From an uncultured Clostridia bacterium (GTDB lineage Bacteria > Bacillota > Clostridia > TANB77 > CAG-508), in contig CAKPNI010000027.1 of the NCBI GenBank assembly GCA_934168355.1, positions 1-14,860 of the forward strand: a DNA stretch of 14,860 nt, written 5' to 3'. How positions within the stretch are numbered: position 1 is the stretch's first letter; each line of letters begins with the position of its first letter. The position numbers and the translations under genes are program-made. Below are positions 1 to 6,688 of the stretch, one piece after another. The notes beneath the pieces are model-generated. The model searched no databases and was not told the origin of the DNA. It worked only from the letters and a program-made list of their open reading frames with translations.

Positions 1-360
1 ATTTATTTAGGAATTATATTTTTAATTGCAAGTTCAGCTATTTTAGCTTTAAAACAATTAACAGATAGTTCAGATAATAAACAAAGATATACAATTTTAA
101 GAAAAATTGGTTGTGATGAAAAGATGATAAATAAGGCATTATTTAGACAAATTGGGATATTCTTTGGAGTTCCACTTGTTCTTGCAATTATACATTCTGT
201 ATTTGGAATACAATTTGCAATTACAATAATGTCTGGATTAGCAAGTAAAAAAGATTTATTACCATCAGCTATTGCAACTGTAATTATTATAGGTATAATT
301 TATGGAGCATATTTTTTGGCTACATACTTAGGTAGTAGAAATATCATTAAAGAGGAATAA
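1..360 (+). CDS. FtsX-like ABC transporter permease, C-terminal part (5' end outside window)
   Basis: The frame is open from base 1 to the TAA at 358-360, giving 119 residues with no start in view; the ATG at 124 is internal. Three hydrophobic segments are visible, around residues 1-18, 50-70 and 92-112. The charged stretch between the first two contains RYTILRKIGCDE, which resembles the 'R..I...LG.....I' element before the last helices of FtsX/MacB and BceB-type permeases. In that family the protein is the membrane part of an ABC exporter, or of a peptide-antibiotic sensing and resistance transporter, and works with an ATPase that should lie upstream. The protein ends normally (…NIIKEE), and no clear terminator follows. 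It is probably not part of the operon at 783-6648, since 422 non-coding bases separate them. The family call is fairly safe; the substrate is unknown. Confidence 0.75.
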   Translation: MYLGIIFLIASSAILALKQLTDSSDNKQRYTILRKIGCDEKMINKALFRQIGIFFGVPLVLAIIHSVFGIQFAITIMSGLASKKDLLPSAIATVIIIGIIYGAYFLATYLGSRNIIKEE

Positions 361-486
361 TTTACATGGGTTTAATAACGAATGTAGTAAAAAAACACAC
401 AATATATGATTAATATTAATAGATGAAAAGGAGAAAAATTAGGTATATAAAAAATGAAAAAATACCTCAAAAAGACAATACGTGAG
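361..486. other. Non-coding AT-rich spacer
   Basis: No credible gene, and no clear terminator behind the permease. A weak hairpin, AGGTAT at 441-446 pairing with ATACCT at 462-467, is the only structure seen. Its right half (444-496) is an imperfect copy of the sequence at 7463-7516 and runs straight into the structured repeat starting at 487. Confidence 0.5.
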
Positions 487-496
487 AATTGATTTT
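444..496 (+). repeat. Degenerate AT-rich repeat, copy next to the left RNA element
   Basis: Aligned by eye with 7463-7516: both read TATATAAAAAA, then TGAAAAAATACCT, an A-rich run, then CG(T/A)GAGAAT(T/C)GATTTTA. Here the last bases coincide with the first bases of the structured element (487 onward). At the right-hand locus the same repeat lies about 200 bases before the second element. The shared ATTGATTTTA could be a recombination joint. Confidence 0.5.
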
Positions 497-665
497 AGAA
501 ATAAATATCTTGGACTAGACTAACATTATTACAAGTAATAAATTATAAAATAATAATGTTAGTCAAACGATAGCTAATAAATAGCTAGTAAAGCCGTTAA
601 GGCTAGTAGTTACAAGAACTTGTAGGTAGGACCTTGATAAGGGTTCTATTATTTTGCTCCTATCT
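487..665 (+). ncRNA. Structured RNA element, copy 1 (unidentified family)
   Basis: A 179-base element whose first 146 bases (487-632) are identical to 7712-7857 and whose last 17 (649-665) are identical to 7875-7891. Hairpins in order: a 14-bp stem GACTAACATTATTA (518-531) with its complement at 551-564; TAGCTA/TAGCTA; AGCC/GGCT around GTTAA; TACAA/TTGTA; and a terminal stem AGGTAGGA (624-631) with TCCTATCT (658-665) that encloses a small variable hairpin, CCTT-GATA-AGGG (632-643). The terminal stem has a G-U pair, and the inner hairpin a U-G pair, that exist only if the plus strand is the RNA; this fixes the likely strand and matches the operon downstream. I do not recognise it as T-box, SAM, cobalamin, c-di-GMP, 6S or tmRNA. 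It may be a cis-regulatory leader of the operon at 783, a free RNA, or a small mobile element. Confidence 0.6.
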
Positions 666-677
666 ATTTTATAGATA
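658..677 (+). promoter_or_regulatory. Hairpin mutually exclusive with the terminal stem of the RNA element
   Basis: TATCTAT (661-667) pairs perfectly with ATAGATA (671-677) across TTT. The left arm reuses bases 661-665, the 3' arm of the RNA element's terminal stem, so both cannot form at once. The second copy (after 7891) has no such hairpin. This is the geometry of an attenuation-like switch in a 5' leader, but no U-run follows, so control of translation or pausing would be more likely than termination. Inference only. Confidence 0.3.
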
Positions 678-691
678 CAGGTAGATTTATA

Positions 692-751
692 ATGTCAAAA
701 GAATTTATTGAGAATTTTTATGGAAAAAATGATATAAATATGATAAAATAG
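692..751 (+). CDS. Possible 19-residue peptide between RNA element and operon
   Basis: ATG at 692 opens a short frame, MSKEFIENFYGKNDINMIK, ending with TAG at 749-751. AGGT at 679-682 lies nine bases upstream, a weak but usable ribosome site. The peptide sits 31 bases before the first radical SAM gene, where short RiPP precursors or leader peptides often lie. It has no cysteine, no repeats and no clear leader/core division. In AT-rich DNA a frame this short can easily arise by chance, so this is recorded as a possibility rather than a call. If real it could be a second substrate of the radical SAM enzymes or a leader peptide controlling the operon. Confidence 0.25.
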   Translation: MSKEFIENFYGKNDINMIK

Positions 752-782
752 TTAACAATAAAATGAAGAAAAGAGAGTATTT

Positions 783-2171
783 ATGAATATATTGTTAATT
801 AATCCACCAAACATACCATTTTCAGAGCAAAGACTATTAATAGAGCCAATAGATGTTATAACATTAGGAACTTACTTACAAGAATATAATCATCATGTTA
901 AATTTTTAGATATGGACTGTAAAAAGTTAAACTGTGATGGTTTAACTAAATATATAGAAAACGAGTTTATGCCAGATATAGTTGTTGTTTCATATGATTA
1001 TCATATACCATTACATACACAAAAAGCACTGGAAAACATTTCTGAAATATGCAACAAATTAAAAGAATATAACATTAAAACAATTATGATAGGAAAAACA
1101 GTAACATACAATCCTAAAATAATAGATATTATAAATTTTGATGTTGGAATTATCGGAGAGACAGAAAACACTATAAAAAATATCTTGAATGTCGATATTA
1201 GTAATATAGAAGAATTATCAAAAATAAGTGGAATTGTTTTCAAAAACGACAATGAGCTTGTTATTAATGAGCCTAGTAAAGAAAAATATGATTTAGATAG
1301 ATTACCAGTTCCTAATCGAGAATTAGCAGATTTAAAAGATTACATAGATATAAGAAGTATATTAACTAGCAGAGGCTGTATAAATAAATGTGATTTTTGT
1401 CCTACACATAATTACTGGGGAAGTTGGAGAGGAAAGAGTGCAGAAAATGTTGTGAAAGAAATAGAATATTTAATTCATAACTATAACACAGAAAAGATAA
1501 TATTTTTAGATGATAATGCAACTGCAAATAGAAAAAGAATGCAAGAAATAAGCAATATTATTATTGAAAAGAAAATAAAGATAAAACTAGGATGTCTTGC
1601 TAGTATAAATACTTATGATAAAAACACATTCGAATTAATGTATAAAGCAGGGTTTAGATGGCTTCATTTTGGAATAGAATCTGGAAGCCAAAAAGTATTA
1701 AAAAATAATAATAAAAACTTTGATGTAAATTATGCAAAACGAGTCATAAAAGAAGTAAAACAAATAGGATTTAGAGTAAGAACAAGTTTTATATTTGATT
1801 TACCTACAACTACAAAAGAAGATATGGAAAAAACAATAGAATTTATATTAGAAACAGAACCAGATGAAATAAGAGGACATTTTTTAGCTTTAAGATTAGG
1901 AACAACTATATATGATAAATTGTCAAAAGAAAAAGAGATACCTACACAATACATACATAGCGATAAACCATTATTAGAGAATGAAAAATATACTAATTCT
2001 GAAATGTTACAAGATATTGACATTCTAGTAAATAGATTAAAAGATAAAGATTATAAAATTGTTAGAGATGTAAAAGAGTGGAAAGATGTAGATAAATTAA
2101 GAAATAAAGAAGGAAGAATTAAATTTTTATCATTTTGTCCTTCAAGATATGGAATAGATTGGGAGAAATAA
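783..2171 (+). CDS. B12-binding-domain radical SAM enzyme
   Basis: A 462-residue protein that opens the operon. The N-terminal ~150 residues look like the cobalamin-binding Rossmann domain of class B radical SAM enzymes: MNILLINPPN, then PIDVITLGTYLQ, with GIIGETENT near its end. The radical SAM core follows, with the iron-sulfur motif C199-INK-C203-DF-C206, then the IIFLDDN and GIESGSQ segments typical of this superfamily. The family binds a [4Fe-4S] cluster and SAM; cobalamin-dependent members methylate unreactive carbons or rearrange rings, although some have lost B12. The start follows an AGAGAG ribosome site. The GTG of the next gene begins directly after this stop codon. In this context, beside a SPASM enzyme, a ligase and two SAM-dependent transferases, a role in modifying a peptide or small molecule is likely. 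The exact reaction cannot be read. C-terminal sequence after ~residue 390 is unassigned. Confidence 0.85.
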   Translation: MNILLINPPNIPFSEQRLLIEPIDVITLGTYLQEYNHHVKFLDMDCKKLNCDGLTKYIENEFMPDIVVVSYDYHIPLHTQKALENISEICNKLKEYNIKTIMIGKTVTYNPKIIDIINFDVGIIGETENTIKNILNVDISNIEELSKISGIVFKNDNELVINEPSKEKYDLDRLPVPNRELADLKDYIDIRSILTSRGCINKCDFCPTHNYWGSWRGKSAENVVKEIEYLIHNYNTEKIIFLDDNATANRKRMQEISNIIIEKKIKIKLGCLASINTYDKNTFELMYKAGFRWLHFGIESGSQKVLKNNNKNFDVNYAKRVIKEVKQIGFRVRTSFIFDLPTTTKEDMEKTIEFILETEPDEIRGHFLALRLGTTIYDKLSKEKEIPTQYIHSDKPLLENEKYTNSEMLQDIDILVNRLKDKDYKIVRDVKEWKDVDKLRNKEGRIKFLSFCPSRYGIDWEK

Positions 2172-2729
2172 GTGAAAAAAGTAATTGGAATAACAGGCTC
2201 AATTGGAAGTGGAAAGAGCTATGCAGTAGATATTTTTAAGAAAATATGTAAAGAAAAGAGGATAAATGCTATCTTTTTAGATGTCGATGATATTAGGAGA
2301 AATATATTAAGCAAAGAGAATATAGATAGAAATCAGTTAAACCAAAAGATATATAATGATAAAAATGCAATGGAGGAATATAAACAATTTATAAATCCAA
2401 AGATCAAGAAATATCTAAATGAGCAAATAAGTAAAAATGATGGAGTTATATTTATTGAATGGGCATTACTCATAGAAGATAACCTATATGATATAGTAGA
2501 TAGTATAATAATGATTTATTGCAAGGAAGAAATCCAAATAAAAAGATTAGAAAATGGAGATTTAGGAAAAGAATCCATTATGAAAAGAATAAAAATGCAA
2601 TTAACAAATGAACAAAAGATAGATAAGATAAAACAATTAAAAAAGGAGTTTTTCATACTAGACACAAGTGATAATCCAAAAGAAAATGAATATGAAGAAC
2701 TTTTGAAGAAAGAGGGATTATATGAATAG
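2172..2729 (+). CDS. Dephospho-CoA kinase-like P-loop kinase (CoaE paralogue)
   Basis: 185 residues starting at a GTG with GGGAG six bases upstream, immediately after the previous stop. The P-loop is GSIGSGKS (residues 9-16). The order of motifs follows CoaE: LDVDDIRR for the 'DAD' segment, FINPKI for the usual 'HP.I', FIEWALLIE for 'DIPLLFE', and a lid-like NGDLGKESIMKRIKMQ for 'RDG.S...A..RI..Q', ending with FILDTSDNP. The length is near the family's usual ~200. Housekeeping CoaE is not usually found inside a radical SAM operon. The His of the HP pair is Asn here and DIP is replaced by EWA, so the substrate is probably not dephospho-CoA. It may phosphorylate a sugar, a nucleoside or a group on the pathway product. 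It overlaps the next gene by eight bases, so the two are probably translationally coupled. Confidence 0.75.
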   Translation: MKKVIGITGSIGSGKSYAVDIFKKICKEKRINAIFLDVDDIRRNILSKENIDRNQLNQKIYNDKNAMEEYKQFINPKIKKYLNEQISKNDGVIFIEWALLIEDNLYDIVDSIIMIYCKEEIQIKRLENGDLGKESIMKRIKMQLTNEQKIDKIKQLKKEFFILDTSDNPKENEYEELLKKEGLYE

Positions 2730-3663
2730 ATACCCATTTTGTTTATTTAGAATACCCGAAAATGGTGGCAGAGTTTTGTGGGAGATAACAAATACATGTA
2801 ATTATCATTGTAGTTATTGTATATTTAGTAGTGAAGCAAAAAAGTATGAAGATGAATTAACAATAGATGAAGTAAAACGAGCAATAAAAGAACTAAAAGA
2901 AAATAATTTTACATATATAAAATTTACAGGTGGAGAGCCATTTACAAGAGAAGATATGACAGAAATATTGAAATATGCAAATAAATTAGGCTTTGACATG
3001 GACATATCAACAAATGCTTCTTTAATTACAGATGAAATTGCAAAGGAACTTAAAAATATAAATTTTCCAATGGTACATGTAAGCTTAGATGGAAATGATA
3101 AAACATCACATGAATATGTTAGAGGAGAAAATACATTTGAAAGAACATTAAGAGGAATAAGATATTTAACTAATAATCAAATTTATACAAGAATTGGAAC
3201 AGTAATATATAAACAAAATGAAGATAAATTAGAAGAAATAGTGAAGTTAGCAATAGAACTAAAAGCAAATGAAATTATATTTTCATTTATGGAGGCAGTT
3301 GGAAGATTAGATGGAGACGAAACTATTATTTCAAAAAGAACAATAGATAGCGTAAAAGAAGAGTTGGAAAAATTAGCAACAAAATATAAGGAACAAATAC
3401 AAGTTAAATATAGTTTTACCGAAAATAGACTTACAGAAATAGAAGAATATTGCCCAGCTATAAATAAGTTTTTGTATATTAACAATTTAGGACAAGTATC
3501 ACCATGTACATGGGTAGTATCAAATTATCCAGAATACAAATCAAAATTAACATTAAAAAATAGTACATTTACTGAAATTATAAAATCAGAGCCGATACAA
3601 AGATATTTGAAATATATAGAAGAAAATCAAATAAAAGGCTGTCCAGTAACTAGGAGAAAATAA
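2722..3663 (+). CDS. SPASM/twitch-type radical SAM enzyme, probable peptide maturase
   Basis: 313 residues. The radical SAM motif is C26-NYH-C30-SY-C33, followed by FTGGEPF and the MDISTNAS and HVSLDG strands of the AdoMet-binding barrel. The C-terminal part has C244-X12-G-X4-C262, exactly the first half of a SPASM domain (CX9-15GX4C), then only one more cysteine, C307, in GCP. A full SPASM has about seven cysteines, so this is a shortened, twitch-like version that may hold one auxiliary cluster. Enzymes of this group (for example PqqE, MftC, streptide and sactipeptide maturases) commonly cross-link or oxidise ribosomal peptides. The ATG overlaps the preceding stop region by eight bases, with AGAGGG upstream, and the stop overlaps the next start as TAATG. 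The repeat protein at 4609 is the most obvious peptide substrate in reach. Confidence 0.85.
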   Translation: MNRYPFCLFRIPENGGRVLWEITNTCNYHCSYCIFSSEAKKYEDELTIDEVKRAIKELKENNFTYIKFTGGEPFTREDMTEILKYANKLGFDMDISTNASLITDEIAKELKNINFPMVHVSLDGNDKTSHEYVRGENTFERTLRGIRYLTNNQIYTRIGTVIYKQNEDKLEEIVKLAIELKANEIIFSFMEAVGRLDGDETIISKRTIDSVKEELEKLATKYKEQIQVKYSFTENRLTEIEEYCPAINKFLYINNLGQVSPCTWVVSNYPEYKSKLTLKNSTFTEIIKSEPIQRYLKYIEENQIKGCPVTRRK

Positions 3664-4595
3664 TGATTATAAAATATATAAATGAAAAAGAGCAAAAGCT
3701 AAATTTAAAAGAAATAGATATAAATAATTTTAATAGTTTATCTCAAATATATTCATTTACAACCGAAAATATTGCAGGGTATTTTGAATATTTAGATTTC
3801 ACAAATAAAAATATATTAACAGTTGCAGCTTCTGGAGATCATATTATAAATGCTTTTTACAAGGGTGCTAAGCAAGTTTATGGATTTGATATAAACTATT
3901 TAGCATTAATATTTACAGAGTTAAAATTAGTTGCATTACGAAATTTGCAATATAAGGAATTTTTGAAATTTTTTATGATAAATGAAGAAAATGACATAGA
4001 AAAGAATAAAAACGCTTTAGATTATGGATTATATATAAATAAATTAAGAAAAGATTTATCAAAAAGTGTAGCTGAAAGTTGGGATACAATATATCAAAAT
4101 TTTAACAATAATGGTTATGATTTAAGAAATTCATATATATTCAATAATAAATATGACAACAATAATGTAAAATCAAACTCAAACCCATACTTAAAAAGCG
4201 AATTAGAGTATAATATAGCCAAAGAAAGAATAGATGAAAAAGAAATAATACTAATAAATTCTAATTATAAAGATATAAATTGTCACGATTTGCCAAATCT
4301 AGCAAATTGTGATATAATACTAATGTCAAATATTAGCGATTATATTAAATACATATATAAGAAAAAAGCAAATTATTTAGAAGAATATATAAGAGAAATT
4401 ATACAAAATTTCAAGAATGAAACTAATAAAATAGTTTGTGCATATTTGTATGATATTCAAAACACTAAATATAGAAGTGAAATAGATAATCCTATTTTTA
4501 GGAAAAATATATTCAATAAGTTAGATATTACATATATAGAAAAGAATTTTAAAAGTGTAATAGATAATTGCACAGATAGTGTAATTATTATTTAA
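3663..4595 (+). CDS. DUF3419 / BtaA-like 3-amino-3-carboxypropyl transferase
   Basis: 310 residues starting in a TAATG overlap. ILTVAASGDHIINAF (51-65) is the SAM-binding motif I in the DUF3419 form, followed by VYGFDINYLAL with D76 in the acidic ribose position and ELKLVALRNLQYKEFLKFF (86-104), which matches the 'ELKL.A.R.L.YEEFL.F' block of BtaA. MSNISDYI near residue 222 fits the late conserved 'LSD' segment. BtaA-type enzymes transfer the 3-amino-3-carboxypropyl group of SAM, rather than methyl, onto a lipid hydroxyl in betaine-lipid synthesis. No second lipid-synthesis gene (BtaB-like N-methyltransferase plus lipid enzymes) is obvious here, although the methyltransferase at 5965 could methylate the added amine. 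In this operon the acceptor may be a peptide side chain instead. The middle (115-175) is Asn/Lys/Tyr-rich and poorly conserved looking. Confidence 0.7.
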   Translation: MIIKYINEKEQKLNLKEIDINNFNSLSQIYSFTTENIAGYFEYLDFTNKNILTVAASGDHIINAFYKGAKQVYGFDINYLALIFTELKLVALRNLQYKEFLKFFMINEENDIEKNKNALDYGLYINKLRKDLSKSVAESWDTIYQNFNNNGYDLRNSYIFNNKYDNNNVKSNSNPYLKSELEYNIAKERIDEKEIILINSNYKDINCHDLPNLANCDIILMSNISDYIKYIYKKKANYLEEYIREIIQNFKNETNKIVCAYLYDIQNTKYRSEIDNPIFRKNIFNKLDITYIEKNFKSVIDNCTDSVIII

Positions 4596-4608
4596 AGGAG
4601 GTATTTTT

Positions 4609-4962
4609 ATGTCAGAGTCAAGAGGTGGAGAGTCAAGATCATATTCAAGTTATACAACTAGTTATAACAGTTATGGAGAATCAAGGAATAGTGGTGAATC
4701 AAGAGAAAGTAGAGGTAGCAGCTATACACCTCAAAAATCATCTAAAACCACTAAAAGAAAAAGTAAAGATATTGGAGATATTAGAAGCCAAGTAATGCAA
4801 GAATTATATGATGAATTATATGGAGAAATTAAAGACGAAGTAAGACAAGAATTAGAAAAAGAGAAACCAGAAATAGTTAGAGAGATAAAAGATGAATTAA
4901 AAGAAAAATTAAAAGCTGACTTGAAAAGAAATCTTACTCAAAGTAGAGGTGAAGATAGATAA
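4609..4962 (+). CDS. Repeat-rich small protein, candidate substrate or carrier of the operon
   Basis: 117 residues, preceded by the best ribosome site in the operon (AAAGGAGG, spaced TATTTTT from ATG) and by the operon's only gap between genes (13 bases). Residues 1-40 contain no aliphatic residue beyond Met1 and are built from five Glu-Ser-Arg units (3-5, 8-10, 24-26, 30-32, 33-35) mixed with five Ser-Tyr pairs (11-12, 14-15, 18-19, 21-22, 38-39). A basic linker (41-54, KSSKTTKRKSKD) leads to a strongly charged helix (about 55-110: QELYDELYGEIKDEV…), likely a coiled coil. There is no cysteine and no signal peptide. The tail is QSRGEDR. Heavy translation plus five clustered modifying enzymes suggests that this is what they act on: a RiPP-like precursor with an N-terminal core, or an amino-acid carrier extended at its C terminus by the ATP-grasp ligase. 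I do not recognise its family. Confidence 0.8.
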   Translation: MSESRGGESRSYSSYTTSYNSYGESRNSGESRESRGSSYTPQKSSKTTKRKSKDIGDIRSQVMQELYDELYGEIKDEVRQELEKEKPEIVREIKDELKEKLKADLKRNLTQSRGEDR

Positions 4963-5978
4963 TGTTAGATAATTCTGAATTATTAAAGTTGCACACAAAT
5001 CAAAGATTATTAGTAATGGAAATGCAATCAAGAGGAATTAATGTTGATGTTATCTATAACGAAATAGAACTTATAAAAGCAGAGTATGGAAAACATATAG
5101 AATGGATTTTAGATAGAGATTCTTCTATTACTTCATACTCTGTTTCTATCATATGTGGAGATAAATATATAACAAAGAAAATTCTTGAACAAAATGAAAT
5201 AAGTGTGCCAATAGGAGAAAAATTTTTACCAAATGAATGGGAACTATCTGTTCTTTATGCTAGAAAGATAGGTTTTCCTGTTGTTGTTAAACCTGTTTTT
5301 GGCTCTCATGGAGATAATATATATATGGACATAGAAAGTGAAAACGAACTAAAAGACATTGTTCAAAATGTATTTGCCAAAACATTAAAAACATCTTTTA
5401 TAATAGAAAAACAATTTGATGGTAAGGAATATAGAGTGTTTTTAACTAAAGAGGGAAAATATGCAGTTTTACATAGAGAACCTGCACATGTAATTGGAGA
5501 TGGAGTTCATTCTATATCAGAATTGATAGAAATTGAAAATGAAAAAAGAAAAGAAAGAACTAATTGTTTATGTCCTATTGCAATAGATGAAATTACTGAA
5601 AGTTATATGAAAAAGAATAATGTTTCAATGGAATATATACCAGATGAAAGCGAAAAAGTGTATTTAAGACATAATTCCAATGTAGCAAAAGGAGGGGTAT
5701 GTATTGATTATACCGATAAAATACATAAATCCGTTTTAGAAAACTGTAAAAAGATTTTAGAAACTTTTTCTGGCTTATCTTATGTAGGAATTGACTATAT
5801 GAGTAAAGATATTGAAGCAACTCAAACTTCTGATATGTATAATATTGTGGAAGTAAATACAGTACCAGGAATACATATGCATATGAGACCAAGTGAAGGA
5901 AAGTCTAGAAATGTTGCTAAATATATGGTAGATATGATATTCCCAGAAACAAAGGAGCAAGAAAATGGAAAATCTTAA
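4962..5978 (+). CDS. Cyanophycin-synthetase-like ATP-grasp ligase
   Basis: 338 residues, start in a TAATG overlap with the repeat protein. The ATP-grasp fold can be followed: FPVVVKPVFGSHGDNI with the ATP-binding lysine K110; EYRVFLTKEGKYAVLHREPAHVIGDGVHSI (AHVIGDGVHS at 175-184); RHNSNVAKGG; YVGIDYM; and the metal-binding VEVNTVPG with E297 and N299, followed by MHMRPSEGKSRNVA. The AHVxGDGxHxIxEL block and the 'H..PSEGK.RNVA' block are characteristic of the ATP-grasp domain of CphA and related amino-acid ligases. Unlike CphA (~870 residues) there is no Mur-ligase-like domain. Such enzymes form amide bonds from a carboxyl group and an amine with ATP. Direct coupling to the repeat-protein gene suggests that the pair work together, for example by adding an amino acid to the protein's C terminus or to an acidic side chain. 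It overlaps the next gene by 14 bases. Confidence 0.85.
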   Translation: MLDNSELLKLHTNQRLLVMEMQSRGINVDVIYNEIELIKAEYGKHIEWILDRDSSITSYSVSIICGDKYITKKILEQNEISVPIGEKFLPNEWELSVLYARKIGFPVVVKPVFGSHGDNIYMDIESENELKDIVQNVFAKTLKTSFIIEKQFDGKEYRVFLTKEGKYAVLHREPAHVIGDGVHSISELIEIENEKRKERTNCLCPIAIDEITESYMKKNNVSMEYIPDESEKVYLRHNSNVAKGGVCIDYTDKIHKSVLENCKKILETFSGLSYVGIDYMSKDIEATQTSDMYNIVEVNTVPGIHMHMRPSEGKSRNVAKYMVDMIFPETKEQENGKS

Positions 5979-6648
5979 TTTGTCAGAAAAATCTAAAAAC
6001 TATTATGAAGAAAATGATATATATGAAATCTTTAGCATAGCAGAAGACTATCCAAATAAAATATATGAATATTTGTTACCAAAAATAAAAGGCAAGATAG
6101 TATTAGATTTAGGGTGTGGAACAGGAAAGTTCATGCAAAAATTTTATAATGAAACAACTAAATACTATGGATTAGATTTATCTAATGAACAGCTAAATAT
6201 AGCTAAAATGAAAATAAATAGCAATGATGTAGAATTTATATGCTGTAGTGCAGAGGATATTCCTTTACCAGATAATTCAATTGATGTTATTATTTCTACT
6301 TGGGTATTAGGTACTATTTTAGAGATAGATAGAAGAAATAAAGTTTTAGATGAAATGAAAAGAGTTTTAAAGAAAGATGGCAATATTTATTTAGTTGAAA
6401 ATGATATAGGTGGAGAATTTGAAGAGATTAGAAATAGATACCCTAATATAAAAAGAACAAAAGATTATAACGATTGGATTGAATCTAATAATTTTAAAGT
6501 TGAAAACAAATTTAAGACGTATTTTCAATTTAGTGATTGTAAGGAAGCTAAAAGTGTATTTTCTAATATATGGGGAGCAGATATTGGAAATAAAGTAAGA
6601 AGTAATATAATAGAACAAAATATTGTTATTTATACCTATGAAATATAA
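5965..6648 (+). CDS. Class I SAM-dependent methyltransferase
   Basis: 227 residues, last gene of the operon, with AAAGGAG eight bases before an ATG that lies inside the ligase gene. Motif I is VLDLGCGTGK (46-55), followed by YGLDLSNEQL with the acidic residue for the SAM ribose, then the adenine-side block CCSAEDIPLPDNSIDVIISTWVLG and VLKKDGNIYLVEN. This is the Methyltransf_11/UbiE-like layout. The acceptor cannot be inferred from the C-terminal ~90 residues. Given a DUF3419 transferase in the same operon, it might N-methylate a newly added amino-carboxypropyl group, as BtaB does in betaine lipids, or cap the peptide. A terminator begins two bases after the stop codon, closing the operon. Confidence 0.9.
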   Translation: MENLNLSEKSKNYYEENDIYEIFSIAEDYPNKIYEYLLPKIKGKIVLDLGCGTGKFMQKFYNETTKYYGLDLSNEQLNIAKMKINSNDVEFICCSAEDIPLPDNSIDVIISTWVLGTILEIDRRNKVLDEMKRVLKKDGNIYLVENDIGGEFEEIRNRYPNIKRTKDYNDWIESNNFKVENKFKTYFQFSDCKEAKSVFSNIWGADIGNKVRSNIIEQNIVIYTYEI

Positions 6649-6650
6649 AC

Positions 6651-6687
6651 AAAATGGGGATCATCATATTGATAATCTCCATTTTTT
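6651..6687 (+). terminator. Rho-independent terminator of the biosynthetic operon
   Basis: AAAATGGGGAT (6651-6661) pairs with ATCTCCATTTT (6675-6685) with one G-U, loop of 13 bases, followed by a T tract. It lies directly behind the methyltransferase stop. Confidence 0.8.
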
Positions 6688-6688
6688 A

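Noticed and set aside
487..665. Retron or guide-RNA identity for the structured element
   Set aside because: No reverse transcriptase or TnpB/IscB-like gene lies nearby, so the RNA is left unassigned.
5593..5892. 99-codon minus-strand frame inside the ATP-grasp gene
   Set aside because: Tyr/Phe/Leu-rich antisense of a protein with clear catalytic motifs.
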